In this document: positions 9,085 through 18,364 of the stretch, piece after piece
Position numbering within the stretch: the stretch's first letter is position 1
Layout of the letters: each line of letters opens with the position of its first letter
DNA from: an uncultured Gammaproteobacteria bacterium
Lineage (GTDB): Bacteria; Pseudomonadota; Gammaproteobacteria; Steroidobacterales; XN24
Direction: 5' to 3'
Assembly: GCA_937924335.1 (NCBI GenBank)
Contig: CALDWW010000013.1
Span: 85,100-149,099, forward strand
DNA: 64,000 bases
The notes under the pieces: generated by a model
What the model was told of the DNA's origin: nothing
Databases searched by the model: none
The model's input: only the letters and a program-made list of their open reading frames with translations
Program-made: the position numbers and the translations under genes

Positions 9085-9941
9085 CCGGCCGCCCGCTCTG
9101 TCGTCTGTCCGATGGACTCTCCCATACGCACGACGGTCCCCGGCCTGAGGTGATCCGCCGCCTGAACGCGATCACGGGCGAACAGGAGGATCACGGTCGA
9201 GCCCATATTGAAACGCCCCATCTCGGCGCCCATTGGCAGCTCAATCGCCGGTTCTCCATAGTGAACAGCGGCTCGTACGCGAGGTCGCCCAGGGGCGACC
9301 TCGCCCGCCCAGACGGTTTCGATACTGCCGACATTTAGTGCGCCCACCAAGACCATAGCCACCTGGCCAATATCCGTCTCGAACCGGCATACGACCCTTT
9401 CGTTGCGGGCGAACAGGCGCGGCACACTGCGCACGGTCGCCGCATTCACACTGAACAGCCTTCCCGGCAGATAACGCATCTCCCGTAGCCGGCCGCGCAC
9501 GGGCATGTGGATCCGGTGATAGTTGTAGGGCGCGAGGTAGATTGTGACGAAGTTGCCGTCTTCGAACTGTGCCGCCATCCGCTCGTCGCCCAGCAGGTCG
9601 GCAGCGAGATAACGCCGGTCTTTCGCCTGGATGAGCATGCCTTGGCTAACGCGCCCGCTCAGGCTGATGGTGCCGTCGACGGGACATGCCACGGATCCGT
9701 TCGTCGGGGGCAGCTGACGGCAGCCATGCGCGAGGGCGCGGGTGAAGAACTCGTTGAAGTGACGGTAGCTGGTGGGGTCCGGGTTGAGTGCTTCGGACAT
9801 GTCCACTCTGAACGCCCGGACGAACATCCGGATGATGAGATTCTTGAACCAGACCACTTCGATCCTGGTGGCCCAGTGAATCACCCTGGACAGCGCGTGC
9901 TGGGGCAAGAGGTACTGGAGGGCTACGAACAGGCGTGACAT
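9060..9941 (-). CDS. psd: Phosphatidylserine decarboxylase proenzyme
   Basis: Membrane-associated pyruvoyl enzyme making phosphatidylethanolamine. The 293-residue length fits the proteobacterial form. PVDGTIS holds the catalytic Asp, YNYHRIHMPV is the conserved His-rich segment, and self-cleavage should occur at Gly-Ser in FNMGSTVILLF; the common LGST reads MGST here. The start is the ATG at 9941 (MSRLFVALQYLLPQ), which has a GAGGGG ribosome-binding site; the longer open frame to 10388 runs through the PCuAC gene and is not used. It is the last gene of a SCO-PCuAC-psd minus-strand run, with an 11-base gap to PCuAC. Confidence 0.96.
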   Translation of the reverse strand: MSRLFVALQYLLPQHALSRVIHWATRIEVVWFKNLIIRMFVRAFRVDMSEALNPDPTSYRHFNEFFTRALAHGCRQLPPTNGSVACPVDGTISLSGRVSQGMLIQAKDRRYLAADLLGDERMAAQFEDGNFVTIYLAPYNYHRIHMPVRGRLREMRYLPGRLFSVNAATVRSVPRLFARNERVVCRFETDIGQVAMVLVGALNVGSIETVWAGEVAPGRPRVRAAVHYGEPAIELPMGAEMGRFNMGSTVILLFARDRVQAADHLRPGTVVRMGESIGQTTERAAGQPDRESV

Positions 9942-9952
9942 GTCTAAACCCC

Positions 9953-10438
9953 TCAGTGGTGATGCTCGCCTTGCGCTGCGTTGCCGCGCCTGACGACGGC
10001 TTCTGCGGCCACGGTAATCCGTTCGTCGCCGGTTTCTTCTCCAGATGCCGTAAAGGTCAGTGTTAGCCCGATCCTGTCCCCATCGGACAGGGGGCCGGCG
10101 GGTCGGAACAGCATCAAGTGACGACCCCCGGGGCTGAATACGACCTCGCTCTCGCCGGGAACGGGGACAAGCGACTCTCGTCTCATCCTGGCCATCCCGT
10201 CTTCCATGATCGTTGAATGCATCTCTATTTTCCCGAAGTCGGGAGATGTGACCCGGATCAGGTCGAGATCTCTGCTGCCGGGGTTGGAGATGGTCAGGTA
10301 TCCAGCCGTCATGCCGGCGCCCGGCGGAACGGCCCGGACCCAGGCATCTGCGGCGATCGGGCCAGGCTCTGGCGCCGACGGCGAACACGCCGCCAGAAAT
10401 ATGGCGACAAGAAGTATCCGTGTCTTACCGCCCATCAA
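9953..10438 (-). CDS. PCuAC-type periplasmic copper(I) chaperone lipoprotein
   Basis: Copper(I)-binding protein of the PCu(A)C (DUF461) family, which works with SCO to metallate the CuA site of cytochrome c oxidase. The N-terminus is a lipoprotein signal with a LAAC lipobox near residue 18. The family's spaced Met/His ligands are present: an MHSTIMEDGMARM block and a later HLM. The extreme C-terminus ends in EHHH, a possible extra metal site. The 161-residue length is normal. Its start overlaps the SCO stop by 4 bases (ATGA), indicating translational coupling. No cytochrome oxidase genes are in the window. Confidence 0.9.
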   Translation of the reverse strand: MMGGKTRILLVAIFLAACSPSAPEPGPIAADAWVRAVPPGAGMTAGYLTISNPGSRDLDLIRVTSPDFGKIEMHSTIMEDGMARMRRESLVPVPGESEVVFSPGGRHLMLFRPAGPLSDGDRIGLTLTFTASGEETGDERITVAAEAVVRRGNAAQGEHHH

Positions 10439-11058
10439 CCGGGGTCCACGATGCGCAGGTAGTCCGCTGCCAGCACGGACGCCTCATGGGGTGTTCCGAA
10501 TATTGCTGCCAGCCGTCCCTGCGGATCGATGAGGAATATTGATGCTGTGTGGTCAACGGTGTAACTGCCGTCTTCGCCCGGCAACGGTGTATAGGCGAAC
10601 GCAACACCCATTGCGCTGGTCAGACCGAGGATCGCAGGCATTTCGCCAGTGACGCCGACAAAGCTCTGATCGAAGTAGGGCAGGTAGCCAGCGAGCTTCT
10701 CCGCATCGTCTCGGATCGGGTCCACCGACACCATGACAACGGCCGGCCGGTCGCCCGGATGATCGTCGTCGATCCGGTCGAGGGCCTGGTCCAGTGAAAT
10801 CAGGGTCGTCGGGCACACGTCCGGGCAGTTTGTGAAACCAAAGAACATGAAGGTCCACGAGTCGACCAGGCTCGATCGATCGAAGACCCCACCCATATGG
10901 TCTTGCAGACTAAATTCCGGCAGTGCTCTCGGCACTTCTAGCACCAGTGCCCGCTCCGTCGAGTCCGGCTGCGTGGACCAGTGCGCCACGGCCACGCCAA
11001 GAACGCCGGCGAGTGTCGCGACGATGAAGAAAAGAAGCTTTTTGTTGCCAATGGCCAT
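10435..11058 (-). CDS. SCO1/SenC family copper protein
   Basis: Thioredoxin-fold, membrane-anchored protein that delivers copper to, or reduces, the CuA centre of cytochrome c oxidase. A single N-terminal membrane helix (about residues 7-25) is followed by the CPDVCP copper/thiol motif at FTNCPDVCPTT and the conserved His in VDHTAS. The 207-residue length is typical. It is the first gene of the SCO-PCuAC-psd run and is divergent from prmB, with 39 bases between the starts, so a promoter for this run should lie there or inside prmB. Confidence 0.93.
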   Translation of the reverse strand: MAIGNKKLLFFIVATLAGVLGVAVAHWSTQPDSTERALVLEVPRALPEFSLQDHMGGVFDRSSLVDSWTFMFFGFTNCPDVCPTTLISLDQALDRIDDDHPGDRPAVVMVSVDPIRDDAEKLAGYLPYFDQSFVGVTGEMPAILGLTSAMGVAFAYTPLPGEDGSYTVDHTASIFLIDPQGRLAAIFGTPHEASVLAADYLRIVDPG

Positions 11059-11097
11059 AGCCCTCCATTATCCCACACGGCGCCAGGTCGGTCAGGT

Positions 11098-12042
11098 ATG
11101 ATTCCATCGATGGAAGAGGCACTGGAGACGCCCGCAGGTTCGGATTGCGAGTCGTTGCAGACAGTGGTCGACTTTGTCCGTTGGGGCGCCAGCCGCTTTG
11201 CGGCAGCGGGCCTGCACTTCGGCCATGGCGTGGATAACGCGGTGGACGAATCGCTGCACTTGGTCACCCACGTCCTGCATCTCGATTTGCCGATGCCCCC
11301 CGAGTTTTTTTCGGCCCGTCTGACAGCCCGGGAGAGGCTGGATGTCAGTGCCCTGATTGAGAGGCGACTGGCAGAGCGGAGACCGGCAGCCTATCTGACC
11401 GGTGAGGCATGGTTCGCGGGATTGTCATTCAGCGTCGATGAGCGGGTCCTGGTCCCCCGATCCCCCATCGCGGAGTTGATCGAGACCGGATTCGCTCCGT
11501 GGATCGAGACCTCTCGCATCCACCGTGTCCTGGACCTGTGCACCGGCAGCGGGTGCATCGGAATCGCATGTGCACACTATCTGCCGCAGACCAGCGTCGA
11601 TTTGACCGATGTATCCGAGGAAGCCCTGGAGATTGCCAGAAGGAACATCGCGAACCACGGACTCGAAGAGCGCGTTCACGCATTCCGTGCTGACGTATAT
11701 GACGGCCTGGAGGAGGGCTGCTACGACATCATCGTGAGTAACCCCCCCTACGTGAGCCATGGGGAATACGCCGGGCTCCCGCAGGAATACCATCATGAGC
11801 CTGCTGTGGGATTGGTTGCTGATGATAAGGGCTTGGCGGTCGTGCGCCGAATCCTCGCTGATGCGTCGAGCCGGTTGCAGCCGGGCGGTATTCTGATCGT
11901 AGAGGTTGGGGACTCAAGACCGCAGATGATCGAGGAGTTTCCGGATCTGCCATTGACCTGGTTGGACTTCAGCCGCGGCGGATCCGGCGTGTTCTTGCTG
12001 ACGCGAGAAGATCTGGCGGACGCCGAACTGTCTGTGGAGTAG
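11098..12042 (+). CDS. prmB: Ribosomal protein L3 N5-glutamine methyltransferase
   Basis: SAM-dependent methyltransferase that modifies a glutamine of ribosomal protein uL3. The SAM site appears as [15 protein letters not shown] and the substrate-amide motif as [13 protein letters not shown], the NPPY signature of the HemK/PrmB family. PrmB rather than PrmC is indicated by the N-terminal helical region ([13 protein letters not shown]) and by aroC immediately downstream, a common gammaproteobacterial arrangement. The ATG at 11098 is chosen because the longer frame to 10981 overlaps the SCO gene; an ATG at 11110 is an alternative. aroC begins 5 bases after the stop. Confidence 0.94.
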   Translation: MIPSMEEALETPAGSDCESLQTVVDFVRWGASRFAAAGLHFGHGVDNAVDESLHLVTHVLHLDLPMPPEFFSARLTARERLDVSALIERRLAERRPAAYLTGEAWFAGLSFSVDERVLVPRSPIAELIETGFAPWIETSRIHRVLDLCTGSGCIGIACAHYLPQTSVDLTDVSEEALEIARRNIANHGLEERVHAFRADVYDGLEEGCYDIIVSNPPYVSHGEYAGLPQEYHHEPAVGLVADDKGLAVVRRILADASSRLQPGGILIVEVGDSRPQMIEEFPDLPLTWLDFSRGGSGVFLLTREDLADAELSVE

Positions 12043-12047
12043 AGAGG

Positions 12048-13139
12048 ATGTCAGGCAATACGATCGGGAAGGTTTTTACGGTGACCAGCTTCGGCGAGAG
12101 CCACGGGCCGGCACTGGGCTGCATCGTTGATGGTTGTCCTCCCGGTATAGAGATCGATGAGGAGGACATTCAGGTGGACCTCGAACGCAGACGTTCGGGC
12201 AAGTCCAGGCACACCAGTCAACGGCGGGAGCCGGATCAGGTGCGCATCCTGTCAGGCGTTTTCGAGGGGCTCACCACCGGCGCGCCGATCGGAATGCTGG
12301 TCGAGAACGTTGATCAGCGACCTCGTGACTACAGCAAGATAGCTTCCCGTTTTCGACCCGGTCACGCTGACTACACTTATGCCCACAAATACGGCATTCG
12401 TGATTACCGCGGCGGCGGTCGCTCTTCGGCCCGGGAAACCGTCATGCGGGTTGCGGCCGGGGCGATCGCGCGGAAGTACTTGAGCCAACATGCCGGAATA
12501 CTGATTCAGGGATACCTATCCCAACTCGGACCGATACCGCTAGACCCGATCGATATTGCCAGCGTCGATGACAACCCGTTCTTTTGTCCGGACCCCGCCA
12601 AAGTGCCGGAGCTGGAGGCCTATATGGACGCACTGCGCAAGGAAGGTAATTCGGTCGGCGCCAGAGTCGTGACGATCGCGACCGGCGTGCCGCCGGGCCT
12701 CGGTGAGCCAGTTTTCGACAAGCTGGACGCAGACATCGCCCACGCCATGATGGGCATCAATGCGGTGAAAGGCGTAGAGATTGGCGACGGTTTCGAATCC
12801 GTCAGTCAGAAGGGTACCGAGCACCGCGACGAGATAACTCCCGAGGGATTCCTGAGCAATCATGCCGGCGGAACGCTCGGCGGGATCTCGTCCGGGCAGC
12901 AGATCAGGGTCAGCATCGCCCTCAAGCCCACCTCGAGTCTGCGTCTTCCCTGCCGTTCGATAGACAGCAATGGCCAGCCTGTGGAGGTTGTCACCACCGG
13001 GCGTCATGATCCATGTGTTGGCCTGCGCGCCACGCCCATCGCCGAGGCCATGCTGGCTATCGTATTGATGGATCACTATCTGCGGCATCGCGCGCAGAAT
13101 GCGGATGTGAGCGTCTCTTTGCCGGTTGTCCCCGGGTAG
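12048..13139 (+). CDS. aroC: Chorismate synthase
   Basis: Last step of the shikimate pathway: 5-enolpyruvylshikimate-3-phosphate to chorismate, using reduced FMN. The 363-residue protein starts with the family N-terminus ([17 protein letters not shown]) and carries the RPGHADYTY and [18 protein letters not shown] signatures with the expected basic and His residues. GGISSGQQI and [10 protein letters not shown] close the flavin/substrate pocket. An AGAGAGG ribosome-binding site precedes the ATG. It sits tightly between prmB (5 bases) and an MFS permease (6 bases), so the three are almost certainly one transcript. Confidence 0.98.
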   Translation: MSGNTIGKVFTVTSFGESHGPALGCIVDGCPPGIEIDEEDIQVDLERRRSGKSRHTSQRREPDQVRILSGVFEGLTTGAPIGMLVENVDQRPRDYSKIASRFRPGHADYTYAHKYGIRDYRGGGRSSARETVMRVAAGAIARKYLSQHAGILIQGYLSQLGPIPLDPIDIASVDDNPFFCPDPAKVPELEAYMDALRKEGNSVGARVVTIATGVPPGLGEPVFDKLDADIAHAMMGINAVKGVEIGDGFESVSQKGTEHRDEITPEGFLSNHAGGTLGGISSGQQIRVSIALKPTSSLRLPCRSIDSNGQPVEVVTTGRHDPCVGLRATPIAEAMLAIVLMDHYLRHRAQNADVSVSLPVVPG

Positions 13140-13145
13140 TCGCTC

Positions 13146-14291
13146 GTGCGCCTTGGCGTTCCGTACGCCCGGATCTCATTCTTCTACGCCAGCTACTTCG
13201 GGGCAATCGGAATCCTGGCTCCGTACATCGGGCTGTATCTGCGCCACCGGGGTTTCGACGCCCTGGCCATCGGCCAGTTGCTGGCGATCCTGATGGCGAT
13301 GCGCATCATGACGCCGGCCCTCTGGGGCTGGCTGGCGGATGCGACTGGCCGTCGGATGACGCTCCTGCGAGTCGCTGCCATGACCGCGCCATTGTGTTTC
13401 GCGGCCGTCGCGGTCTCCAGCGACTGGTTGAGTCTGGCACTTGCATTGGCGATCTTCGGTGCCGTCTGGTCAGGGGTGCTGCCCTCCTACGAGGCCAACA
13501 CGATGAATCACCTCGGTGACCGTCCGCAGACCTACGGGAGGCTACGGATGTGGGGTTCCGCCGGTTTTATCCTGGCCGTGATCTGCGGCGGCCTGTTGTT
13601 TAGCGATGAGCGGATCGCGTGGTTTCCTGGAGTGACATTCGCTCTCCTTGTGCTCGCTGCTGTCGGGACGGCCCTTACGCCACCTGCATCCTCACAGCAT
13701 CACGAGCCCGATGGTGCCGGCCTGATCGCGCGATTGCGGACACGCGAAGTGGCCGGTCTGCTGCTGGCAGCCATCCTGCTCCAGGCCAGTTTCGGTCCTT
13801 ACCTGGCATTCTTCACGATCTATCTGCGAGACGCCGGGTACTCATCTTTGACGGCGGGATTCATGTGGGCCTGGGGCACGGCTGCCGAGATCATCGTGTT
13901 TGCCTATACTCCCCGTTTACTAGCCCGCTGGTCTCCGCACCGGCTACTGACCGCGGCGCTTGCAGTGACGAGTGTCCGTTGGGTGCTGACAGGAGTGTTC
14001 CCGGGATCATTGACGATTCTGCTTGTTGCACAGACACTGCACATGGCGAGCTTTGGCGTATTTCACGCGGTATCAGTCGTGCTCATACATCGCTACTTTG
14101 GCGGAACACTGCAGACTCGGGGTCAGGCGCTCTACAGCAGCCTCGGATTCGGAGTGGGAGGCGCACTCGGTAGCCTGTGGGCAGGGTATGCCTGGGAGTT
14201 CGGCGAGCCGGCCCATGCATGGATTTTTGCGGCGCTCGTCGCCATGGCGGCAGCGATCGTGGCCCGGGTGTCCGCGCCTCGACCTGTCTAA
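13146..14291 (+). CDS. MFS permease, HcaT/nucleoside-symporter-like
   Basis: Twelve-helix inner-membrane permease of 381 residues. The MFS loop 2-3 motif is visible as WGWLADATGRR, and the N-terminal FFYASYFGAIGILAPYIGLYLRHRGF resembles the MFS_1-like (HcaT, 3-phenylpropionate-type) family. The substrate cannot be read from sequence. A permease of this type sits between aroC and asd in Pseudomonas as well, so position supports orthology but not function. The start is GTG at 13146, 6 bases after aroC. Confidence 0.85.
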   Translation: MRLGVPYARISFFYASYFGAIGILAPYIGLYLRHRGFDALAIGQLLAILMAMRIMTPALWGWLADATGRRMTLLRVAAMTAPLCFAAVAVSSDWLSLALALAIFGAVWSGVLPSYEANTMNHLGDRPQTYGRLRMWGSAGFILAVICGGLLFSDERIAWFPGVTFALLVLAAVGTALTPPASSQHHEPDGAGLIARLRTREVAGLLLAAILLQASFGPYLAFFTIYLRDAGYSSLTAGFMWAWGTAAEIIVFAYTPRLLARWSPHRLLTAALAVTSVRWVLTGVFPGSLTILLVAQTLHMASFGVFHAVSVVLIHRYFGGTLQTRGQALYSSLGFGVGGALGSLWAGYAWEFGEPAHAWIFAALVAMAAAIVARVSAPRPV

Positions 14292-14322
14292 CGTAACCAG
14301 TTTTGGAGCGGAATAGCGCGTT

Positions 14323-15345
14323 ATGAGTGAGGGATACTCGGTCGCCATCCTGGGTGCCACCGGACTGGTCGGTGAGGCGCTGCTTACCATTCTTGAGCAG
14401 CGGGAGTTCCCGGTTCGCGAACTCTTCCCTCTTGCCAGCGAGCGATCGGCTGGACGCAAGGTCAGGTTCCGTGATCGCGAATACACAGTGGAGGATGTCG
14501 CGGGTTTCGACTTCTCCAGGGCACAGATCGGGTTGTTTTCCGCAGGGGCGAGCGTCTCCGAGATCTATGCACCGAAAGCGGGTGATGCCGGCTGTGTCGT
14601 CATCGACAACACCTCCAGATTTCGTCTTGAAGACGATATTCCTTTGGTGGTTCCGGAAGTCAACCCGGACGCCGTCGGCGGGTTCCGGTCAAGAAACATC
14701 ATCGCCAATCCGAACTGCTCCACGATCCAGATGGTGGTGGCTCTTGGACCGCTGCATCGGGCCGTCGGCGTCGAGCGTGTCAATGTGGCCACGTATCAGG
14801 CGGTCTCCGGTGCGGGTCGCGGTCTGGTCGAGGATCTTGCGCGGCAGACCAGCCTGCTGCTGAGCGGCAAACCACTCGGCGACATGACGACGCCAAAACA
14901 GATCGCATTCAATCTGTTGCCACAGATCGACGTTTGGGAGAAGAACCGATACAGTCGGGAAGAGATGAAGATGGTGTGGGAGACCCGCAAGATCCTCGAC
15001 GAGCCCGGGATGCTTATCAACCCAACGGCCGTTAGGGTTCCGGTGTTCTTCGGGCACAGTGAGGCGATCCATGCCGAAACCCGGGACAAGATCAGCGCTC
15101 AGGGCGCCGCTGATATCCTGAGAGCGGCGCCTGGTATCACGGTACTCGACCATTCGGATTCTGGCGGCTACCCTACGCCGGTAACGGAAGCAGCGGGCAA
15201 TGACCCGGTCTTCGTCGGCAGAATTCGTGAGGATATTTCTCATCCGCGCGGACTGGATATGTGGGTCGTCGCAGACAACGTGCGGAAGGGCGCCGCACTA
15301 AATAGCGTGCAAATCGCTGAATTGTTGGTGAAAAGCTATCTATAA
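14323..15345 (+). CDS. asd: Aspartate-semialdehyde dehydrogenase
   Basis: Reduces aspartyl-4-phosphate to aspartate semialdehyde for Lys/DAP, Thr and Met synthesis. The 340-residue protein has a GATGLVGEALL NADP-binding loop and the catalytic Cys in NPNCSTIQMV; His is expected in the PVFFGHSEAIH stretch. The presence of the Cys separates it from the inactive Usg-1 paralogue found at this position in some pseudomonads. It lies between the MFS permease (31-base gap) and fimV. A possible promoter for fimV overlaps its last codons. Confidence 0.96.
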   Translation: MSEGYSVAILGATGLVGEALLTILEQREFPVRELFPLASERSAGRKVRFRDREYTVEDVAGFDFSRAQIGLFSAGASVSEIYAPKAGDAGCVVIDNTSRFRLEDDIPLVVPEVNPDAVGGFRSRNIIANPNCSTIQMVVALGPLHRAVGVERVNVATYQAVSGAGRGLVEDLARQTSLLLSGKPLGDMTTPKQIAFNLLPQIDVWEKNRYSREEMKMVWETRKILDEPGMLINPTAVRVPVFFGHSEAIHAETRDKISAQGAADILRAAPGITVLDHSDSGGYPTPVTEAAGNDPVFVGRIREDISHPRGLDMWVVADNVRKGAALNSVQIAELLVKSYL

Positions 15346-15353
15346 GCTATAGT
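15325..15353 (+). promoter_or_regulatory. Possible sigma-70 promoter for fimV
   Basis: TTGGTG (15325-15330) and TATAGT (15348-15353) are separated by 17 bases, overlapping the end of asd. The 121 bases between asd and fimV are noticeably more AT-rich than the surroundings, as expected for a promoter region. No terminator hairpin is visible after asd. Confidence 0.45.
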
Positions 15354-15466
15354 TGCACCGATTTTGTAAAGAGATTTATCAGATCGTCATCGACGTGTAA
15401 GTACTAAAATTCGGTCAAGATTAGAGAATCGTTTTCCGTCCCCCCGGAAGCGCTTAGGGAGTAGAG

Positions 15467-18319
15467 ATGACCTTTAGATCTCGATGGCTGGGCATCGTGG
15501 CCCTGGCTTTGGTACCGACCAGCGGCAGTTCGCTCGGGCTCGGCGACATCAAGCTCAATTCATACCTTAACGAGCGACTGGATGCCGAGATATATGTCAG
15601 TGCGGCAGGCGCAGAAGAACTGGACACGCTGCAGGTCCAGGTTGCCTCCAGGGATGTCTTTGAACGCTTCGGTGTTGAAAGGATCGGAGTCCTGGATCAG
15701 CTGACTTTTACTGTCGAGCGGCAGCCCGGAGGGGCAATCGTCCGGGTACGGTCGTCGCAGCCGGTCGTCGAGCCGTTCCTCACTTTTCTGATCGAAGCCC
15801 GATCCAGCGGTGGAAGGCTGCTGCGTGAATACACGGTCTTGCTCGACCCGCCCATGTATCTGCCGGAACCCGACAGTCCTGAGCCGGCTCCAGCCGCTCC
15901 GATCGCGCCGGCCCCGTCTGCCGGCGTCGTATCTCGCCCGTCAGCGCAACCCGAGGCGAGCAGACCCGCGCCGCGACCAACAGCCGGCACCTACGGTCCG
16001 GTCCGCAGGAACGAAACGCTTTGGGGCATCGCGGAGAGAGTCAGACCAGATCCGGGCATATCGGTCAATCAGGCAATGATCGCCCTCTATGAGGCAAACC
16101 CGGACGCCTTTAATGGCAATATTAATCGGCTGCGAGCCGGAGCAACCCTGAGGGTGCCGGATTACTCCGAGATGACGTTGCGGAACAACGCGCAGGCATC
16201 GGCAGAGGTCCGTCGCCAGAATAGCGACTGGCGTTCCGACAAGGCCCCGGCACCGAGTGCATTGCCTGCGGTTTCCCAGGCGGAAGAAACACGGCTCGAA
16301 CTCGTGCCACCCGCTCGCGAACCAGCCGCCGGTGCAGCACCGGGTGCGTCTGCTGATTCTGCTGTCCCAACGGAGTACAGGGCCGAGCAGGAAGCTTTGA
16401 ACGAAGAGCTGCTTGCTGCCGTTCAGTCATTGCGCCGCGAACTCGAGGACACTCGCCAGCTTATCGGCCTGAAAGATGAAGAAATAGCCGCTCTGCAGGA
16501 TCGCCTGTCCGGTCTCGAAGCCGGCCGTGAACCCTTGGTAGCGGGGGCTGTCGGCGAGCCGGAAGCCACTGAACCGGGGATGGCTCCGGATGCGCCTCCC
16601 CAGGCAGATGAGCCCGCCGTGGCCCAGACTGAAGCTGAAAGCGAGCCGGCAGCAACAGAAGCTGCGGCCCCCCCGCCTGCGGCCCAGCTTGGCTCCCAGG
16701 ACGATGAACAAGGCGGTCTGTTCTCATCGCTGTGGACCTGGTTAGTCGTTATTGCAGTGATTCTCGCGGGCTTCTTCTATGTTCGAAGCCGTCGCGAGGA
16801 GGAGTCCGAGGTTCCGTACGAGAGTTGGGCTTCCGCGACCGCGGCGGGTGGCGCTGCTGAGACGGCCACAGCTGCAGCGGTTGCATCCGCTCCTGGAATC
16901 CAGGTCGATGAGGTTGAGGAAGCCTCCGATGATGAGAGCGCCGTCGCGACGGGCTCGGAAACCGAAGCTGAGACCGAACCGGAAGTCGATGTGGCGCCAA
17001 AACCGTCGCCTGAGCCGGCCGAACACCGCCCGCCTGCGGCGACTGGTGAGTATGCCTACCCGTTCGAGGACACGATCGCAGGCGCGACCGGCATCAATCT
17101 CGAGCAGTCCGATCCTCTCGCGGAAGCCGATTTCCACATGGCCTACGGTCTGTACGATCAGGCAGCTGACCTGGTCGGCAAGGCGATCGAGCGCGATCCG
17201 GATCGTTCCGATCTGCGTCTCAAGCTGCTGGACATCCTTTTCGTCTGGGGCAAACAGGAAGAGTTCCTTGCTGAGGCCAAGGATCTCCGCACTCGCCTTG
17301 ATGGGGCCGATTCCAGTGAGTGGGAGCGCGTGGCGATTATGGGTCGTCAGATCTGCCCGGATGAGACGATATTCGGCACTGAGGGTGGCGCGGATGCAGT
17401 GGAGTCGGCCGGGGATAGCGGACCGGCCGGGGACGACAGCGACGTGGATTTTGCCGTTGGCGAGGAGAAGTCGGCTTCGGAGTCGGATTCGCTTGACTTC
17501 GATCTGAGCGCGACCGGCGAGGTTCCGGGCCTTGATGAGGCCGAGGCAGGCGGTCCGGAGGCCACTGCCGAACTGGAGATCGAGGACCTGGGTCTGAACA
17601 TCGATCTGGACGAGCTCAGCGGCGAGCATCTGGCTGAACCGGAATTGCAGGAGACTTCCGAGACGGAGGAGCTGGAGCGGTCGGCGGCGGACGAGACGGT
17701 TGAAGATACCTCTGCAACGGAAATGCTTGACAAGGCGAACGTAGACGAACAGCCCGAGGAAACCGGGCTGACGGAAGTGCTGAATAGAGTGGAAGAGGCT
17801 GCGGATGACGAAACTGCTGTGGCCAGTGCAGAAGATCTGGATCTCATGAGCCTGGATTCGGAGGGCGAGACCAAGGAATTGCCTGCGCTGGATGTCGTTT
17901 CCGGCGACGAAGAGACCGTCGAAGTGGCGCCATTGTCGGAGGAAGATCTGAATCTCGAGGACCTGACCGCCGAGACGGAAGCCGATCTCGACAAGACTGC
18001 GGAGATACCCATCGCGGGCCAGGGGCCGGATGGAGAAACGCTGATCGAGGAGATCTTCGGTGAGGAGGATGAGACCAAAATCGCATCTTCTGAAGAGATG
18101 CTGACCGAGATCTCGGACTCGGATGCCACACAGGAAATGCCACAGATCAAACCATCGGACGTGACCCTGAGCGAAGTGGGCACCAAGCTGGATCTTGCCC
18201 GGGCCTACATCGACATGGGCGATCCGGATGGGGCGAAGAGCATTCTCGAAGAGGTTATCGAGGAGGGCGATGACGCTCAGAAGAAGGAAGCCCGGCAGCT
18301 GATCGACGGGCTGGAATAA
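15467..18319 (+). CDS. fimV: FimV/HubP-type polar pilus-assembly protein
   Basis: Inner-membrane scaffold for type IV pilus assembly and polar organisation. The 950 residues run: signal sequence ~1-24, conserved FimV N-domain (LGDIKLNSYLNERLDAEI), peptidoglycan-binding LysM ~180-235 (NETLWGIAERVRPD), coiled coil ~300-350, Pro/Ala-rich linker, one membrane helix ~425-443 (WLVVIAVILAGFFYV), a very acidic cytoplasmic region with TPR-like helices ~555-610, and the FimV C-terminal domain ending KLDLARAYIDMGDPDGAKSILEEV. The acidic stretch from ~640 to 890 is rich in repeated E/T/L motifs (ETEELERS, ATEMLDKA, LTEVLNRV). Together with the FimX-like gene it suggests the cell makes type IV pili. Its own promoter is likely. 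Confidence 0.94.
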   Translation: MTFRSRWLGIVALALVPTSGSSLGLGDIKLNSYLNERLDAEIYVSAAGAEELDTLQVQVASRDVFERFGVERIGVLDQLTFTVERQPGGAIVRVRSSQPVVEPFLTFLIEARSSGGRLLREYTVLLDPPMYLPEPDSPEPAPAAPIAPAPSAGVVSRPSAQPEASRPAPRPTAGTYGPVRRNETLWGIAERVRPDPGISVNQAMIALYEANPDAFNGNINRLRAGATLRVPDYSEMTLRNNAQASAEVRRQNSDWRSDKAPAPSALPAVSQAEETRLELVPPAREPAAGAAPGASADSAVPTEYRAEQEALNEELLAAVQSLRRELEDTRQLIGLKDEEIAALQDRLSGLEAGREPLVAGAVGEPEATEPGMAPDAPPQADEPAVAQTEAESEPAATEAAAPPPAAQLGSQDDEQGGLFSSLWTWLVVIAVILAGFFYVRSRREEESEVPYESWASATAAGGAAETATAAAVASAPGIQVDEVEEASDDESAVATGSETEAETEPEVDVAPKPSPEPAEHRPPAATGEYAYPFEDTIAGATGINLEQSDPLAEADFHMAYGLYDQAADLVGKAIERDPDRSDLRLKLLDILFVWGKQEEFLAEAKDLRTRLDGADSSEWERVAIMGRQICPDETIFGTEGGADAVESAGDSGPAGDDSDVDFAVGEEKSASESDSLDFDLSATGEVPGLDEAEAGGPEATAELEIEDLGLNIDLDELSGEHLAEPELQETSETEELERSAADETVEDTSATEMLDKANVDEQPEETGLTEVLNRVEEAADDETAVASAEDLDLMSLDSEGETKELPALDVVSGDEETVEVAPLSEEDLNLEDLTAETEADLDKTAEIPIAGQGPDGETLIEEIFGEEDETKIASSEEMLTEISDSDATQEMPQIKPSDVTLSEVGTKLDLARAYIDMGDPDGAKSILEEVIEEGDDAQKKEARQLIDGLE

Positions 18320-18364
18320 TTGGGCGGCGGCGTCCCCGGGACGCCGCGCAACAGGCATGGTCAG

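Noticed and set aside
16980..18310. Acidic repeats in the C-terminal half of fimV as a tandem repeat or inserted element
   Set aside because: The stretch is compositionally biased but the units are not exact copies; acidic cytoplasmic regions are normal for FimV.
16742..18358. 538-codon open frame antisense to fimV
   Set aside because: Long only because fimV is rich in Glu/Asp codons whose complement lacks stops; no domain is visible in the translation.
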